A DNA stretch of 9,811 nt from Oscillospiraceae bacterium. GTDB taxonomy: Bacteria > Bacillota > Clostridia > Oscillospirales > Oscillospiraceae. The notes beneath the pieces are model-generated. The model did not search any database. It was not told the origin of the DNA and saw only the letters and a program-made list of their open reading frames with translations. The stretch covers positions 1 to 9,811 of the forward strand of contig JAFVAS010000310.1 of the NCBI GenBank assembly GCA_017480395.1. The letters run 5' to 3'. The first letter of the stretch is position 1. Each line of letters begins with the position of its first letter. The position numbers were made by a program, and so were the translations under genes. Shown here piece after piece: positions 1 through 6,082 of this stretch.

Positions 1-630
1 CAGCATGGCCCGGGTGTTGTCCCCATAGCCCATGCCGTCCACCACACCGGCGCAGAGAGCGATGACGTTTTTCAGCGCCGCCCCCAGCTCCACCCCCACG
101 ATGTCCGCAGAGGTGTAGACCCGAAACCGCTCGTTCATAAAGAGGTTCTGCACCAGCTCCGCCGCCCGCCGATCCTCGGAGGCGGCCACAATGGCGCTGG
201 GGATTTTTCGGCCCACCTCCTCGGCGTGGGTGGGGCCGCACAGGGCCACCACCGGGAAGGCGCCGCCGGTCTCCTCGGCGATGGCCTGGCTCAGGCGCAG
301 GGAGGTCTTTTCCTCGATGCCCTTGGCCACGTTGACCACCACCGTACCCGGGGAGAGCACCTCCCGCAGCCGGGCGGCGGTGCTCCGGACGGCGAAGGAG
401 GGCGTGGCTAGTACAACCGCTTCACAGTCCTTGGCACAGGCCAGATCCGTCGTGAGCTTCAGCGCTTCCGGCAGGGGCACCCCGGGGAGCATCGGGTTTT
501 CCCGGTGGCTCAGGATGCGCTCATACTCCTCCCGGGTGTAGGACCAGAGGGAGACGTCGTGGCCGTTCTCCAGCAGCACCAGGGCCAGGGCCGTGCCCCA
601 GCCGCCGCTGCCCAGCACCGCGACGCTCAT
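1..630 (-). CDS. gpsA: NAD(P)+-dependent glycerol-3-phosphate dehydrogenase, 3' end outside window
   Basis: Cytosolic enzyme that reduces dihydroxyacetone phosphate to sn-glycerol-3-phosphate, the backbone for phospholipids. I translated the minus strand by hand: 210 codons stay open to the window edge, so about a third of a usual 330-340 aa protein is missing at the C-terminus. Visible features are an N-terminal Rossmann nucleotide loop GSGGWG (residues 8-13), VNVAKGIE (about 98-105), the family signature GPTHAEEV (about 132-139), catalytic Lys187 in ALKNVIA, and GDNTRAML at the cut end. The ATG at 630 is preceded by GGAGGA and overlaps the plsY stop by 4 bases (ATGA), which suggests translational coupling. 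It is the last gene seen in the operon and makes the substrate used by PlsY next door. The identification is secure. Confidence 0.97.
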   Translation of the reverse strand, partial: MSVAVLGSGGWGTALALVLLENGHDVSLWSYTREEYERILSHRENPMLPGVPLPEALKLTTDLACAKDCEAVVLATPSFAVRSTAARLREVLSPGTVVVNVAKGIEEKTSLRLSQAIAEETGGAFPVVALCGPTHAEEVGRKIPSAIVAASEDRRAAELVQNLFMNERFRVYTSADIVGVELGAALKNVIALCAGVVDGMGYGDNTRAML

Positions 631-1280
631 GACTGCTCCTCCGAATCGCCCTTTTTATGCAGCTCAAATTTGCTCTCCTCGCCCCGCAGGATGCGGCCGA
701 TGTTGCTGCGGTGCCGCCAGAAGATCAGCACGCCGATGACGACGGCGAAGAGGGTGATGATCACGCTGCGGTAGACCAGGGCGCTGGAGATGGCAAAGGC
801 CGCGCCCCCCACCAGGGAGCCCAGGGAGACCATTTTGGTCAGCAGAAACACGATGAGGAACAGGCCCCAGACCGCCAGGGCGATGCGCCAGTCCATCATC
901 AGGGCGATGGCCCCGCCGGAGAGGACGCCCTTGCCCCCCTGGAAGTGGAACATGCAGGGGAACATGTGTCCCAGCATACAGGCCAGGCCCGCGATGTATT
1001 TCCCCAGCACATACCAGCCGAGGTAATTGCCGAGAAACAGGCTGCCCAGCCAGACCGCCAGGATGGCCTTGAGCATGTCGCAGAGGATGACCACCGCCGT
1101 CAGCTTGCCGCCGAAGACCCGGTAGAAGTTGGTCAGTCCGGCGTTGCCGCTGCCGTGATTTCGCACATCGTCGTGGAGAATATATTTGGAGACGATCAAC
1201 GCCCCGTTGAAGCAGCCGAGGAAATAGCTGACGATGACAACGGGCACAACATAGATCGCAACATACAGAACAACCGCCAT
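627..1280 (-). CDS. plsY: Acyl-phosphate:glycerol-3-phosphate acyltransferase PlsY
   Basis: Integral membrane enzyme that moves an acyl group from acyl-phosphate to position 1 of glycerol-3-phosphate, giving lysophosphatidate (the PlsX/PlsY route of Gram-positives). The protein is 217 aa, close to the family's usual 190-215. Several hydrophobic segments are visible (about 2-22, 60-83, 88-110, 132-150, 152-188). The three PlsY motifs are present: HGSGNAGLTN (42-51) followed by R54, GHMFPCMFHFQGGKG (104-118), and WRHRSNIGRILRGEE (188-202). The frame is open further upstream, but that part lies inside der in another frame. The ATG at 1280 is chosen because AAGGAGGAG sits just before it and the membrane domain begins there. 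This ribosome binding site lies in the last codons and stop of der, 5 bases away. The Leu49 in motif 1, where Ala is commoner, is a small oddity. Confidence 0.96.
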   Translation of the reverse strand: MAVVLYVAIYVVPVVIVSYFLGCFNGALIVSKYILHDDVRNHGSGNAGLTNFYRVFGGKLTAVVILCDMLKAILAVWLGSLFLGNYLGWYVLGKYIAGLACMLGHMFPCMFHFQGGKGVLSGGAIALMMDWRIALAVWGLFLIVFLLTKMVSLGSLVGGAAFAISSALVYRSVIITLFAVVIGVLIFWRHRSNIGRILRGEESKFELHKKGDSEEQS

Positions 1281-1285
1281 ATTGC

Positions 1286-2614
1286 TCACTCCTCCTTGTC
1301 GCCCTTCTGCCGGATGGTCAGCCGAATGGGCGTCCCCTCCAGGCCGAAGGTGCTGCGGATCTGATTTTCCAGATAGCGCTGGTAGGAAAAATGGAACAGC
1401 CGGGCATCGTTGCAGAAGATGACGAAGTGGGGCGGCTTGACCCCGATCTGGGTCATATAGTAGAGCTTCAAGCGCCGGCCCTTGTCGCTGGGGGGCTGCA
1501 CCCGGGCGGTGGCGTCGGCCAGGATGGAGTTGAGCACCCCGGTCTTGATGCGCAGGGTGGCCTGGTCGTTGACGTAGTTGATCAGCTCGAAGAGGCGCTC
1601 CACCCGCTGCCCGGTGAGGGCGGAGATGAAGAGGATGGGGGCATAGGACATAAAGCTCAGATCCTCCCGCACGTCGGCGCGCGTGTGATCCATGGTCTTG
1701 CCGTCCTTCTCCACCGCGTCCCACTTGTTGACCACGATGATGCTGGCCTTGCCCGCCTCGTGGGCCAGGCCCGCCACCTTGGTGTCCTGCTCCGTGACCC
1801 CCTCCAGGGCGTCGATGAGGATGAGGCAGACGTCGCTGCGCTCGATGGCCATCTGGGCCCGGAGGACGGAGAACTTCTCCACCCGGTCGTTGACCCGGGC
1901 CTTCTTGCGGATGCCGGCGGTGTCGATGAAGAGATATTTGCCCTTGTCGTTCTCATAGTAGGAGTCCACGGCGTCCCGGGTGGTACCGGCCACGTCGCTG
2001 ACGATGACCCGCCGCTCCCCCAGGATGCGGTTGACCAGGGAGGACTTTCCGGCGTTGGGCTTGCCGATGACGGCGACGCGGATCACGTCGTCCTCCACCT
2101 CCTCCCCGTCCTCCTCCGGGAAGTATTGCAGACACGCCTCCAGCAGGTCGCCGGTGCCGTGGCCGTGGACGGCGGAGACGGCGATGGGGTCCCCCAGCCC
2201 CAGATTGTAGAACTCGTAGAAGATGGGGTCGGGCTCCCCGGTGGAGTCGCACTTGTTGACCGCCAGCAGCACCGGCTTTTTAGCGCGCAGCAGCAGGTTG
2301 GCCACGTCCTGATCCGCGGCGGTGACGCCGGTTTTCAGGTCGCAGACCAGCACGATGACGGTGGCGTTCTGGATGGCCAGCTCCGCCTGGTCCCGCATAA
2401 ACTGTAAAATCTCGTTGTCGGTGTTGGGCTCGATGCCGCCGGTGTCCACAATGGTGAAGGTACGCCCGCCCCACTCGCAGTCGGCGTAGAGCCGATCCCG
2501 GGTGACGCCGGGAGTGTCCTCCACGATGGAGAGACGCTGTCCGGCCAGGCGGTTAAAGAGCATGGATTTGCCCACATTGGGGCGGCCGACGATGGCCACA
2601 ATGGGCTTTGCCAT
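1286..2614 (-). CDS. der: Ribosome-assembly GTPase Der (EngA), two G domains
   Basis: Essential double GTPase that acts in maturation of the 50S ribosomal subunit. The 442 aa length is normal for the family. G domain 1 has the P-loop GRPNVGKS (10-17), DTPGVTRD switch I (33-40), DTGG (57-60) and NKCD (120-123). An acidic linker (about 167-176) leads to G domain 2 with GKPNAGKS (184-191), DVAGTTRD (207-214), DTAGIRKK (231-238) and NKWD (296-299). The last 90 or so residues form the KH-like RNA-binding domain. Every nucleotide-binding motif is intact. The ATG at 2614 follows AAAGGAAG (minus strand of 2622-2629). It lies 24 bases after the DUF512 gene stop and its own tail carries the plsY ribosome binding site, so it is a middle member of the operon. 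Confidence 0.98.
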   Translation of the reverse strand: MAKPIVAIVGRPNVGKSMLFNRLAGQRLSIVEDTPGVTRDRLYADCEWGGRTFTIVDTGGIEPNTDNEILQFMRDQAELAIQNATVIVLVCDLKTGVTAADQDVANLLLRAKKPVLLAVNKCDSTGEPDPIFYEFYNLGLGDPIAVSAVHGHGTGDLLEACLQYFPEEDGEEVEDDVIRVAVIGKPNAGKSSLVNRILGERRVIVSDVAGTTRDAVDSYYENDKGKYLFIDTAGIRKKARVNDRVEKFSVLRAQMAIERSDVCLILIDALEGVTEQDTKVAGLAHEAGKASIIVVNKWDAVEKDGKTMDHTRADVREDLSFMSYAPILFISALTGQRVERLFELINYVNDQATLRIKTGVLNSILADATARVQPPSDKGRRLKLYYMTQIGVKPPHFVIFCNDARLFHFSYQRYLENQIRSTFGLEGTPIRLTIRQKGDKEE

Positions 2615-2638
2615 GGGATCACTTCCTTTTCTGTCAGA

Positions 2639-4009
2639 TCAAGAGGGGTTATATAGGTGGTATTCCTGCTCCGCCTCGGCGGGGGCGGAGGTTTTCCGCT
2701 GGCCGTCCAGGCCGAAGATGGCGTCGCAGAGCTGAAAGCCGTCCTGGGCGACAAAGGTGATGGGCACCCCCAGCTCCCGCTCCACCTCCTCGATGGTCAC
2801 GTCGTCCAGGAAGACATTTTCGTGATAACGGAGCATGCAGTCGGGCAGCAGCAGCCGCTCCCCCAGATATTTGCCCTTCAGCTGGTCGATCAGGTCGCCG
2901 CCGGTGACCAGTCCGGCCACCACGATGGTCTCCCCAAAGAAATGGTTGACGATGGGGATCACCCGGGCGTCAAAGCCGGCGCATTTCTCCTGGGCCAGCT
3001 CCACCAGCTTCTGCAGGGTCGGGGCGGCGGAGACCCCGGTGGCGATGGTGAAGGGGGTGGCGGTCCAGTCCGGCTCCACGCCGAACAGGGCGGCCCGGAA
3101 CTCGGTCTCCAGCAGCCGCAGCATCCCCACGCCGTTTTCCAGCTGCCGGTAGTCCTCGTAGTATTCATCCCCGGGCAGGTCCCGGCCCGCCAGCAGATAG
3201 AACTCGTCGGAGCACCAGAACATGGTGGTTCCCAGCCGGTGCAGGCAGTCCCGGCCAAAGCCCTCCACCAGGTCGATCACCTCTCCGGCGCTCTCCCGGG
3301 TGTAGGCCCGGAGGGGGTAGAGCCCCTCCCGGAACCGGGTCACCCCCACCGGGACGATGGAGGCGCTGTCCACCCCGGGGTGCATCTCGGCCAGATCCCC
3401 CAGGGTGCGCAGCAGGGCCGGGCCGTCGTTGATGCCGGGGCAGGCGACAATCTGGCAGTTCATGCGGATGCCGTGCTCCGCCAGACGGCGCATGACGTCG
3501 ATGCTCTCCCCCGCCCGTCGGTTGCCCAGCATCTCGCAGCGCAGGGCCGGGTCGGTGGTGTGGACGGAGACATTGATGGGGGAAATGCGCAGATCGATGA
3601 TCCGCTGGATCTCCCGCTGGGAGAGGTTGGTCAGGGTGATATAGTTGCCCATCAGGAAGGAGAGCCGGGCGTCGTCGTCCTTGAAATAGAGGGTCTCCCG
3701 CATCCCCTGGGGCATCTGATCCACAAAGCAGAAGATGCAGTTGTTGGCGCAGGAGCGGGCGCGATCCATCAGATAGGTCTCAAAGTTGAGGCCCAGATCC
3801 TCCCCCTCCCGCTTGCGCACGCGGACAGAGCGCTCGCTGCCGTCCTCGTCGCGGAGCTTGAGGAGCAGATGGGCGTCGTAGGTATAGAACTTGTAGTCCA
3901 GCACGTCCACAATGCGGTGGCCGTTGACCTCGACCAGCGTCTCCCCGGCGCGGAGCTTGGCCCGGTGGGCGGGGGTTCTGGGGTCGATGGATTTGATTTT
4001 CGTACTCAT
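2639..4009 (-). CDS. DUF512 family radical SAM protein with N-terminal PDZ-like domain
   Basis: Function unknown. The protein is 456 aa. Residues about 1-68 look like a PDZ domain (the carboxylate-loop region is around 10-32, with AGETLVEVNG). A [4Fe-4S]/SAM cluster motif follows: C87, C91 and C94 in the order CxxxCxxC with Phe before the last Cys, as in radical SAM enzymes. The middle of the protein (about 105-260) fits a radical SAM barrel, and the C-terminal part matches my memory of DUF512. There is no signal peptide or membrane segment, so it is probably cytosolic. The start ATG at 4009 follows GGAGAGGAGG. It is the first gene of an operon with der, plsY and gpsA, which hints at a role in translation or ribosome biogenesis, but that is only a neighbourhood argument. 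In Clostridia this family is often beside der, as I recall it. Family assignment is firm; the role is not. Confidence 0.9.
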   Translation of the reverse strand: MSTKIKSIDPRTPAHRAKLRAGETLVEVNGHRIVDVLDYKFYTYDAHLLLKLRDEDGSERSVRVRKREGEDLGLNFETYLMDRARSCANNCIFCFVDQMPQGMRETLYFKDDDARLSFLMGNYITLTNLSQREIQRIIDLRISPINVSVHTTDPALRCEMLGNRRAGESIDVMRRLAEHGIRMNCQIVACPGINDGPALLRTLGDLAEMHPGVDSASIVPVGVTRFREGLYPLRAYTRESAGEVIDLVEGFGRDCLHRLGTTMFWCSDEFYLLAGRDLPGDEYYEDYRQLENGVGMLRLLETEFRAALFGVEPDWTATPFTIATGVSAAPTLQKLVELAQEKCAGFDARVIPIVNHFFGETIVVAGLVTGGDLIDQLKGKYLGERLLLPDCMLRYHENVFLDDVTIEEVERELGVPITFVAQDGFQLCDAIFGLDGQRKTSAPAEAEQEYHLYNPS

Positions 4010-4053
4010 GGCGCCCCTCCTCTCCCCGCCTCGGGCATAGCATTACAGAATAT

Positions 4054-4082
4054 ATTTTACCCGGAAACGCAAAAAAAGTAAA
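4054..4082 (-). promoter_or_regulatory. Candidate sigma-A promoter for the DUF512-der-plsY-gpsA operon
   Basis: On the minus strand a -35 TTTACT (4077-4082) and a -10 TAAAAT (4054-4059, 5 of 6 to consensus) are separated by exactly 17 bases. Transcription would begin near 4047 and give a leader of about 38 nt before the ATG at 4009. The -35 overlaps one arm of the inverted repeat at 4080-4102. The -35 matches consensus at only 4 of 6 positions, so this is a good but not certain call. Confidence 0.6.
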
Positions 4083-4102
4083 GGGGGTTGAGATCCCCCT
4101 TT
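4080..4102. promoter_or_regulatory. Perfect 8-bp inverted repeat between two divergent promoters (operator or minus-strand terminator)
   Basis: AAAGGGGG (4080-4087) and CCCCCTTT (4095-4102) form a perfect inverted repeat around a 7-base centre. It sits between the -35 boxes of the minus-strand promoter (4077-4082) and the plus-strand promoter (4108-4113). Read on the minus strand it is followed within 3 bases by seven T residues (4071-4077), which is the shape of an intrinsic terminator. No minus-strand gene lies close upstream, however, since the neighbour is a plus-strand lipoprotein. An operator for both promoters, or a barrier to antisense transcripts, are both possible. Confidence 0.55.
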
Positions 4103-4107
4103 CGCCC

Positions 4108-4135
4108 TTGACGAATCAATCAAACTGAGTACAAT
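4108..4135 (+). promoter_or_regulatory. Candidate sigma-A promoter for the lipoprotein gene
   Basis: TTGACG (4108-4113, 5 of 6 to the -35 consensus) is followed after 16 bases by TACAAT (4130-4135, 5 of 6 to the -10). Transcription would start near 4142, about 70 nt before the chosen GTG start at 4213. Both boxes are good and no other gene lies between, so the assignment to the lipoprotein gene is reasonable. Confidence 0.7.
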
Positions 4136-4145
4136 AGAGGAAAGC

Positions 4146-4180
4146 GCACGGTGCCGCGGCATGTGAAAAGGCCGCCGTGC
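4146..4180 (+). other. Stem-loop at the 5' end of the lipoprotein mRNA
   Basis: GCACG (4146-4150) pairs with CGTGC (4176-4180), and GCGGC (4156-4160) pairs with GCCGC (4171-4175). This makes a 10-bp GC stem with a 5-base bulge on the 5' side and a 10-base A-rich loop (4161-4170). It would begin about 5 nt from the predicted transcript start at 4142. A structure in this position commonly protects mRNA from 5' decay; here that role is inferred. Confidence 0.45.
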
Positions 4181-4212
4181 CATCTGATGGAGCAGGAAAG
4201 GAAGTTGTTATC

Positions 4213-5205
4213 GTGAAGCGCAGACAGATCGCCCTGCTGGCCCCGCTGCTGGCCCTGTGCCTGGCCCTGTCCGCCTGCGGCGGAAGCAACGCCCCGGCGG
4301 TTCAGAGTGAGCCGGAGGTGCCCACCCAGTCCGATACGGAGGCGATTCCGGCAGAGGAGATTCTGGCGGAGGAGCCCGTCGAGGAACCCCCTACGATCGA
4401 CGCCGCCCCCTACGCGGGCGAGTGGCTGAACTATTTCAGCGGGGAGCCCGCGCTGACCGTCCGGGCGGACGGCACCGTAACCATCTACGGCGAGAAGGGC
4501 CGGATTATCTCCGCCGGAGACGACACGGACGTGATTTCCGGAGTGGGGGTCAATTTAACCATTGAGACGGATTCCAACAGCGAATACAGCCTGGGGTACT
4601 TCCAGGACGCAAGGGTGGGAGGCGACAGCGAGCGCCTTGCGGAGTTGGGAATCTCCGCCGTCGAGGGCATGGGCATGAGCCAAATCTACCTGGGAATGGA
4701 GGGCTACGCCGGGGCGTTTTTCATGGATTATTCGACGCACACCCGCCTCGTGCCCGCCGATGCGGGCTTCGAGTGGCTCACCGTGGAGATCAACAACGAC
4801 AACTGGGCGGATTATCTCTACATCGGCGAAGAATATGAGGATCAGTTCGACGCCTTCGGCGACTGGACAGGGGTTCGGCAGGACTGCTATCTCTACCTGA
4901 AGGATGGATATTTGATCACCAGCGACGGAAGTCTTACGCTGGAGTACTCCTATCAATGGAATATGCTGGAGGTCTCCCTGGACCGGGAGGCCCAGACCTG
5001 GACGGAGCTGTCCCGGGAGGAACGGAATTCCGGCACGGCCCAGGACACGGTGAATGTCTACCGGGGGGAGTACAGGGATTTGATGCACATCGGCGGCGGC
5101 GGTTCCATCACGGAGGACGAGTACGAAGGGGGATATTACCTGGAGACTGTGAGCGAGGAGATTCTGCGCATCCAGGGGGAGCTGCAGCTGATCAAAATAA
5201 ATTGA
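4213..5205 (+). CDS. Secreted lipoprotein of unknown function
   Basis: The family is not recognised. A signal peptide is clear: basic KRRQ at residues 2-5, a hydrophobic stretch 6-19, and lipobox LSAC with Cys22 as the lipid-carrying residue, so the protein should be anchored to the outer face of the membrane. A Pro/Glu-rich, probably flexible spacer (about 26-62) leads to a folded part of about 265 residues, acidic and rich in aromatic and beta-strand-like segments (from YAGEWLNYF at 67-75). A VEINNDNWADY stretch (191-201) recalls a motif I associate with other gut Firmicutes lipoproteins, but this is from memory. GTG at 4213 is chosen over an upstream in-frame GTG (4177) because AAAGGAAG stands 8 bases before it and the signal peptide starts there. 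It has its own promoter and is transcribed away from the der operon. The product is 330 aa. Confidence 0.85.
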   Translation: MKRRQIALLAPLLALCLALSACGGSNAPAVQSEPEVPTQSDTEAIPAEEILAEEPVEEPPTIDAAPYAGEWLNYFSGEPALTVRADGTVTIYGEKGRIISAGDDTDVISGVGVNLTIETDSNSEYSLGYFQDARVGGDSERLAELGISAVEGMGMSQIYLGMEGYAGAFFMDYSTHTRLVPADAGFEWLTVEINNDNWADYLYIGEEYEDQFDAFGDWTGVRQDCYLYLKDGYLITSDGSLTLEYSYQWNMLEVSLDREAQTWTELSREERNSGTAQDTVNVYRGEYRDLMHIGGGGSITEDEYEGGYYLETVSEEILRIQGELQLIKIN

Positions 5206-5213
5206 CGCCGGAG

Positions 5214-5228
5214 CGGGCATGCTGCCCG
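5214..5228 (+). other. Short stem-loop just after the lipoprotein stop codon
   Basis: CGGGCA (5214-5219) and TGCCCG (5223-5228) can form a 6-bp stem with a 3-base loop, 8 bases past the stop at 5205. No T-run follows it. A second inverted repeat, CTCCGGC (5261-5267) with GCCGGAG (5276-5282), also lacks a T-run. They may protect the 3' end of the message; neither is a convincing intrinsic terminator. Confidence 0.3.
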
Positions 5229-5305
5229 GGCTGACAAACGGGTGCGGAGGCTTTGCCGGTCTCCGGCTCCCCAGCGCCGGAGGAAAATCGACCTTTTGTC
5301 CAAAA

Positions 5306-5348
5306 CATTTTTTCAAAATGAAGAGGGAGCCGAACATCGGCTCCCTCT
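5306..5348. terminator. Convergent terminator hairpin between lipoprotein and rubrerythrin genes
   Basis: Bases 5322-5333 and 5337-5348 form a perfect 12-bp stem with a 3-base loop, the strongest hairpin in the window. On the minus strand it begins 22 bases after the rubrerythrin stop (5371) and is followed by a T-rich stretch (TTCATTTTG, 5313-5321), so it works best as the rubrerythrin terminator. On the plus strand only CGCTTTG follows, so termination of the lipoprotein transcript would be weaker. A bidirectional role is likely given the convergent genes. Confidence 0.75.
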
Positions 5349-5370
5349 CGCTTTGCATATTTGGTTGGAA

Positions 5371-5958
5371 TCAGCTGAACAGCCGCTTCAGCAGGCCCTC
5401 CAGCGCCTTGCCGTGGCGGGCCTCGTCCCGGGCCATCTCATGCACGGTGTCGTGGATGGCGTCCAGGCCATTGCGCTTGGCGCAGGTGGCCAGATCCACC
5501 TTGCCCTGGGTGGCGCCGTACTCGCAGTCCACACGCCAGGCCAGGTTCTGCTTGGTGGAGGCGGTCATGTTGGGCTCCAGCTCGCTGCCCAGCAGCTCGG
5601 CAAACTTGGCGGCGTGCTCCGCCTCCTCCCAGGCAGCCTTCTCCCAATAGAGGCCCACCTCAGGATAGCCCTCCCGATGGGCGACCCGGGCCATGCAGAG
5701 GTACATGCCGACCTCGGAGCACTCGCCGGTGAAGTTGGCCTTCAGCTGCTCCAGGATGTAGGCCTTGTCCTCGGCGCTGATGTCGGGGTTGTTCTTGACG
5801 GTCAGGGCATAGATGCCGAACTCGTGGGTGGCAGCCAGCTGAGCGCCCTCCTCCATCTTCTTGAACTTGGAGCCGGGCACCTTGCAGGTTGGGCAGAACT
5901 CAGGGGGCTCATCCCCCTCATGCACATATCCGCAGACGGGACATACCCATTTTGCCAT
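5371..5958 (-). CDS. Rubrerythrin with N-terminal rubredoxin domain (reverse rubrerythrin)
   Basis: Non-heme diiron protein that detoxifies hydrogen peroxide with reducing power from NADH through electron carriers, cytosolic in anaerobes. The protein is 195 aa. A rubredoxin-type iron site comes first: C6 and C9 in CPVCG, C22 and C25 in CPTC. A four-helix ferritin-like domain follows (about 40-195) with candidate diiron ligands E79, E112/H115 (EAEH), E146 and E179/H182 (EARH). Classical rubrerythrin has the reverse domain order, so this is the reversed type known from Clostridia. The ATG at 5958 follows a strong AGGAGGA 9-10 bases upstream. It has its own near-consensus promoter and a terminator, so it can be expressed alone even though an FAD oxidoreductase gene lies upstream on the same strand. 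The identification is firm; the exact ligand assignment is by pattern. Confidence 0.95.
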   Translation of the reverse strand: MAKWVCPVCGYVHEGDEPPEFCPTCKVPGSKFKKMEEGAQLAATHEFGIYALTVKNNPDISAEDKAYILEQLKANFTGECSEVGMYLCMARVAHREGYPEVGLYWEKAAWEEAEHAAKFAELLGSELEPNMTASTKQNLAWRVDCEYGATQGKVDLATCAKRNGLDAIHDTVHEMARDEARHGKALEGLLKRLFS

Positions 5959-5999
5959 AATAAATATCCTCCTAATTTGAATTTTCAGCGGGGCATACC

Positions 6000-6025
6000 G
6001 GCCCCTGATTTTTCCTTACGGGGCC
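6000..6025. promoter_or_regulatory. Inverted repeat at the rubrerythrin transcription start
   Basis: GGCCCC (6000-6005) and GGGGCC (6020-6025) form a 6-bp inverted repeat with a 14-base centre. The right arm abuts the -10 box at 6026-6031 and the predicted start falls near 6019, so the repeat spans about -1 to +20 of the transcript. It could be an operator or a 5' mRNA hairpin. It does not resemble a PerR or Rex site as I know them. Confidence 0.4.
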
Positions 6026-6054
6026 ATTATATCAATAAATTGCACACATTTCAA
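6026..6054 (-). promoter_or_regulatory. Near-consensus sigma-A promoter of the rubrerythrin gene
   Basis: On the minus strand a -35 TTGAAA (6049-6054) and a perfect -10 TATAAT (6026-6031) are separated by 17 bases. The start would be near 6019, giving a leader of about 60 nt to the ATG at 5958. The promoter lies in the AT-rich gap after the FAD oxidoreductase stop at 6083, so rubrerythrin has its own strong promoter, fitting an abundant stress-defence protein. Confidence 0.85.
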
Positions 6055-6082
6055 CCAATTAGACGGGGCTAACATGGCAAAT

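Noticed and set aside
1281..1724. 148-codon upstream extension of plsY, possibly a fusion
   Set aside because: The extension overlaps der in another frame and has the Arg/Pro/His-rich look of an out-of-frame read. A strong ribosome site and the membrane domain place the start at 1280.
1391..2407. 338-codon open frame on the plus strand, opposite der
   Set aside because: Antisense of der with an unnatural Asp/Gly/Val/His-rich composition and no ribosome site; treated as a shadow.
2657..4081. 474-codon open frame on the plus strand, opposite the DUF512 gene
   Set aside because: It is the antisense of a well-supported radical SAM gene. Its translation is low-complexity, Gly/Val/His/Gln-rich and matches no family; long antisense frames are expected in GC-rich coding DNA.
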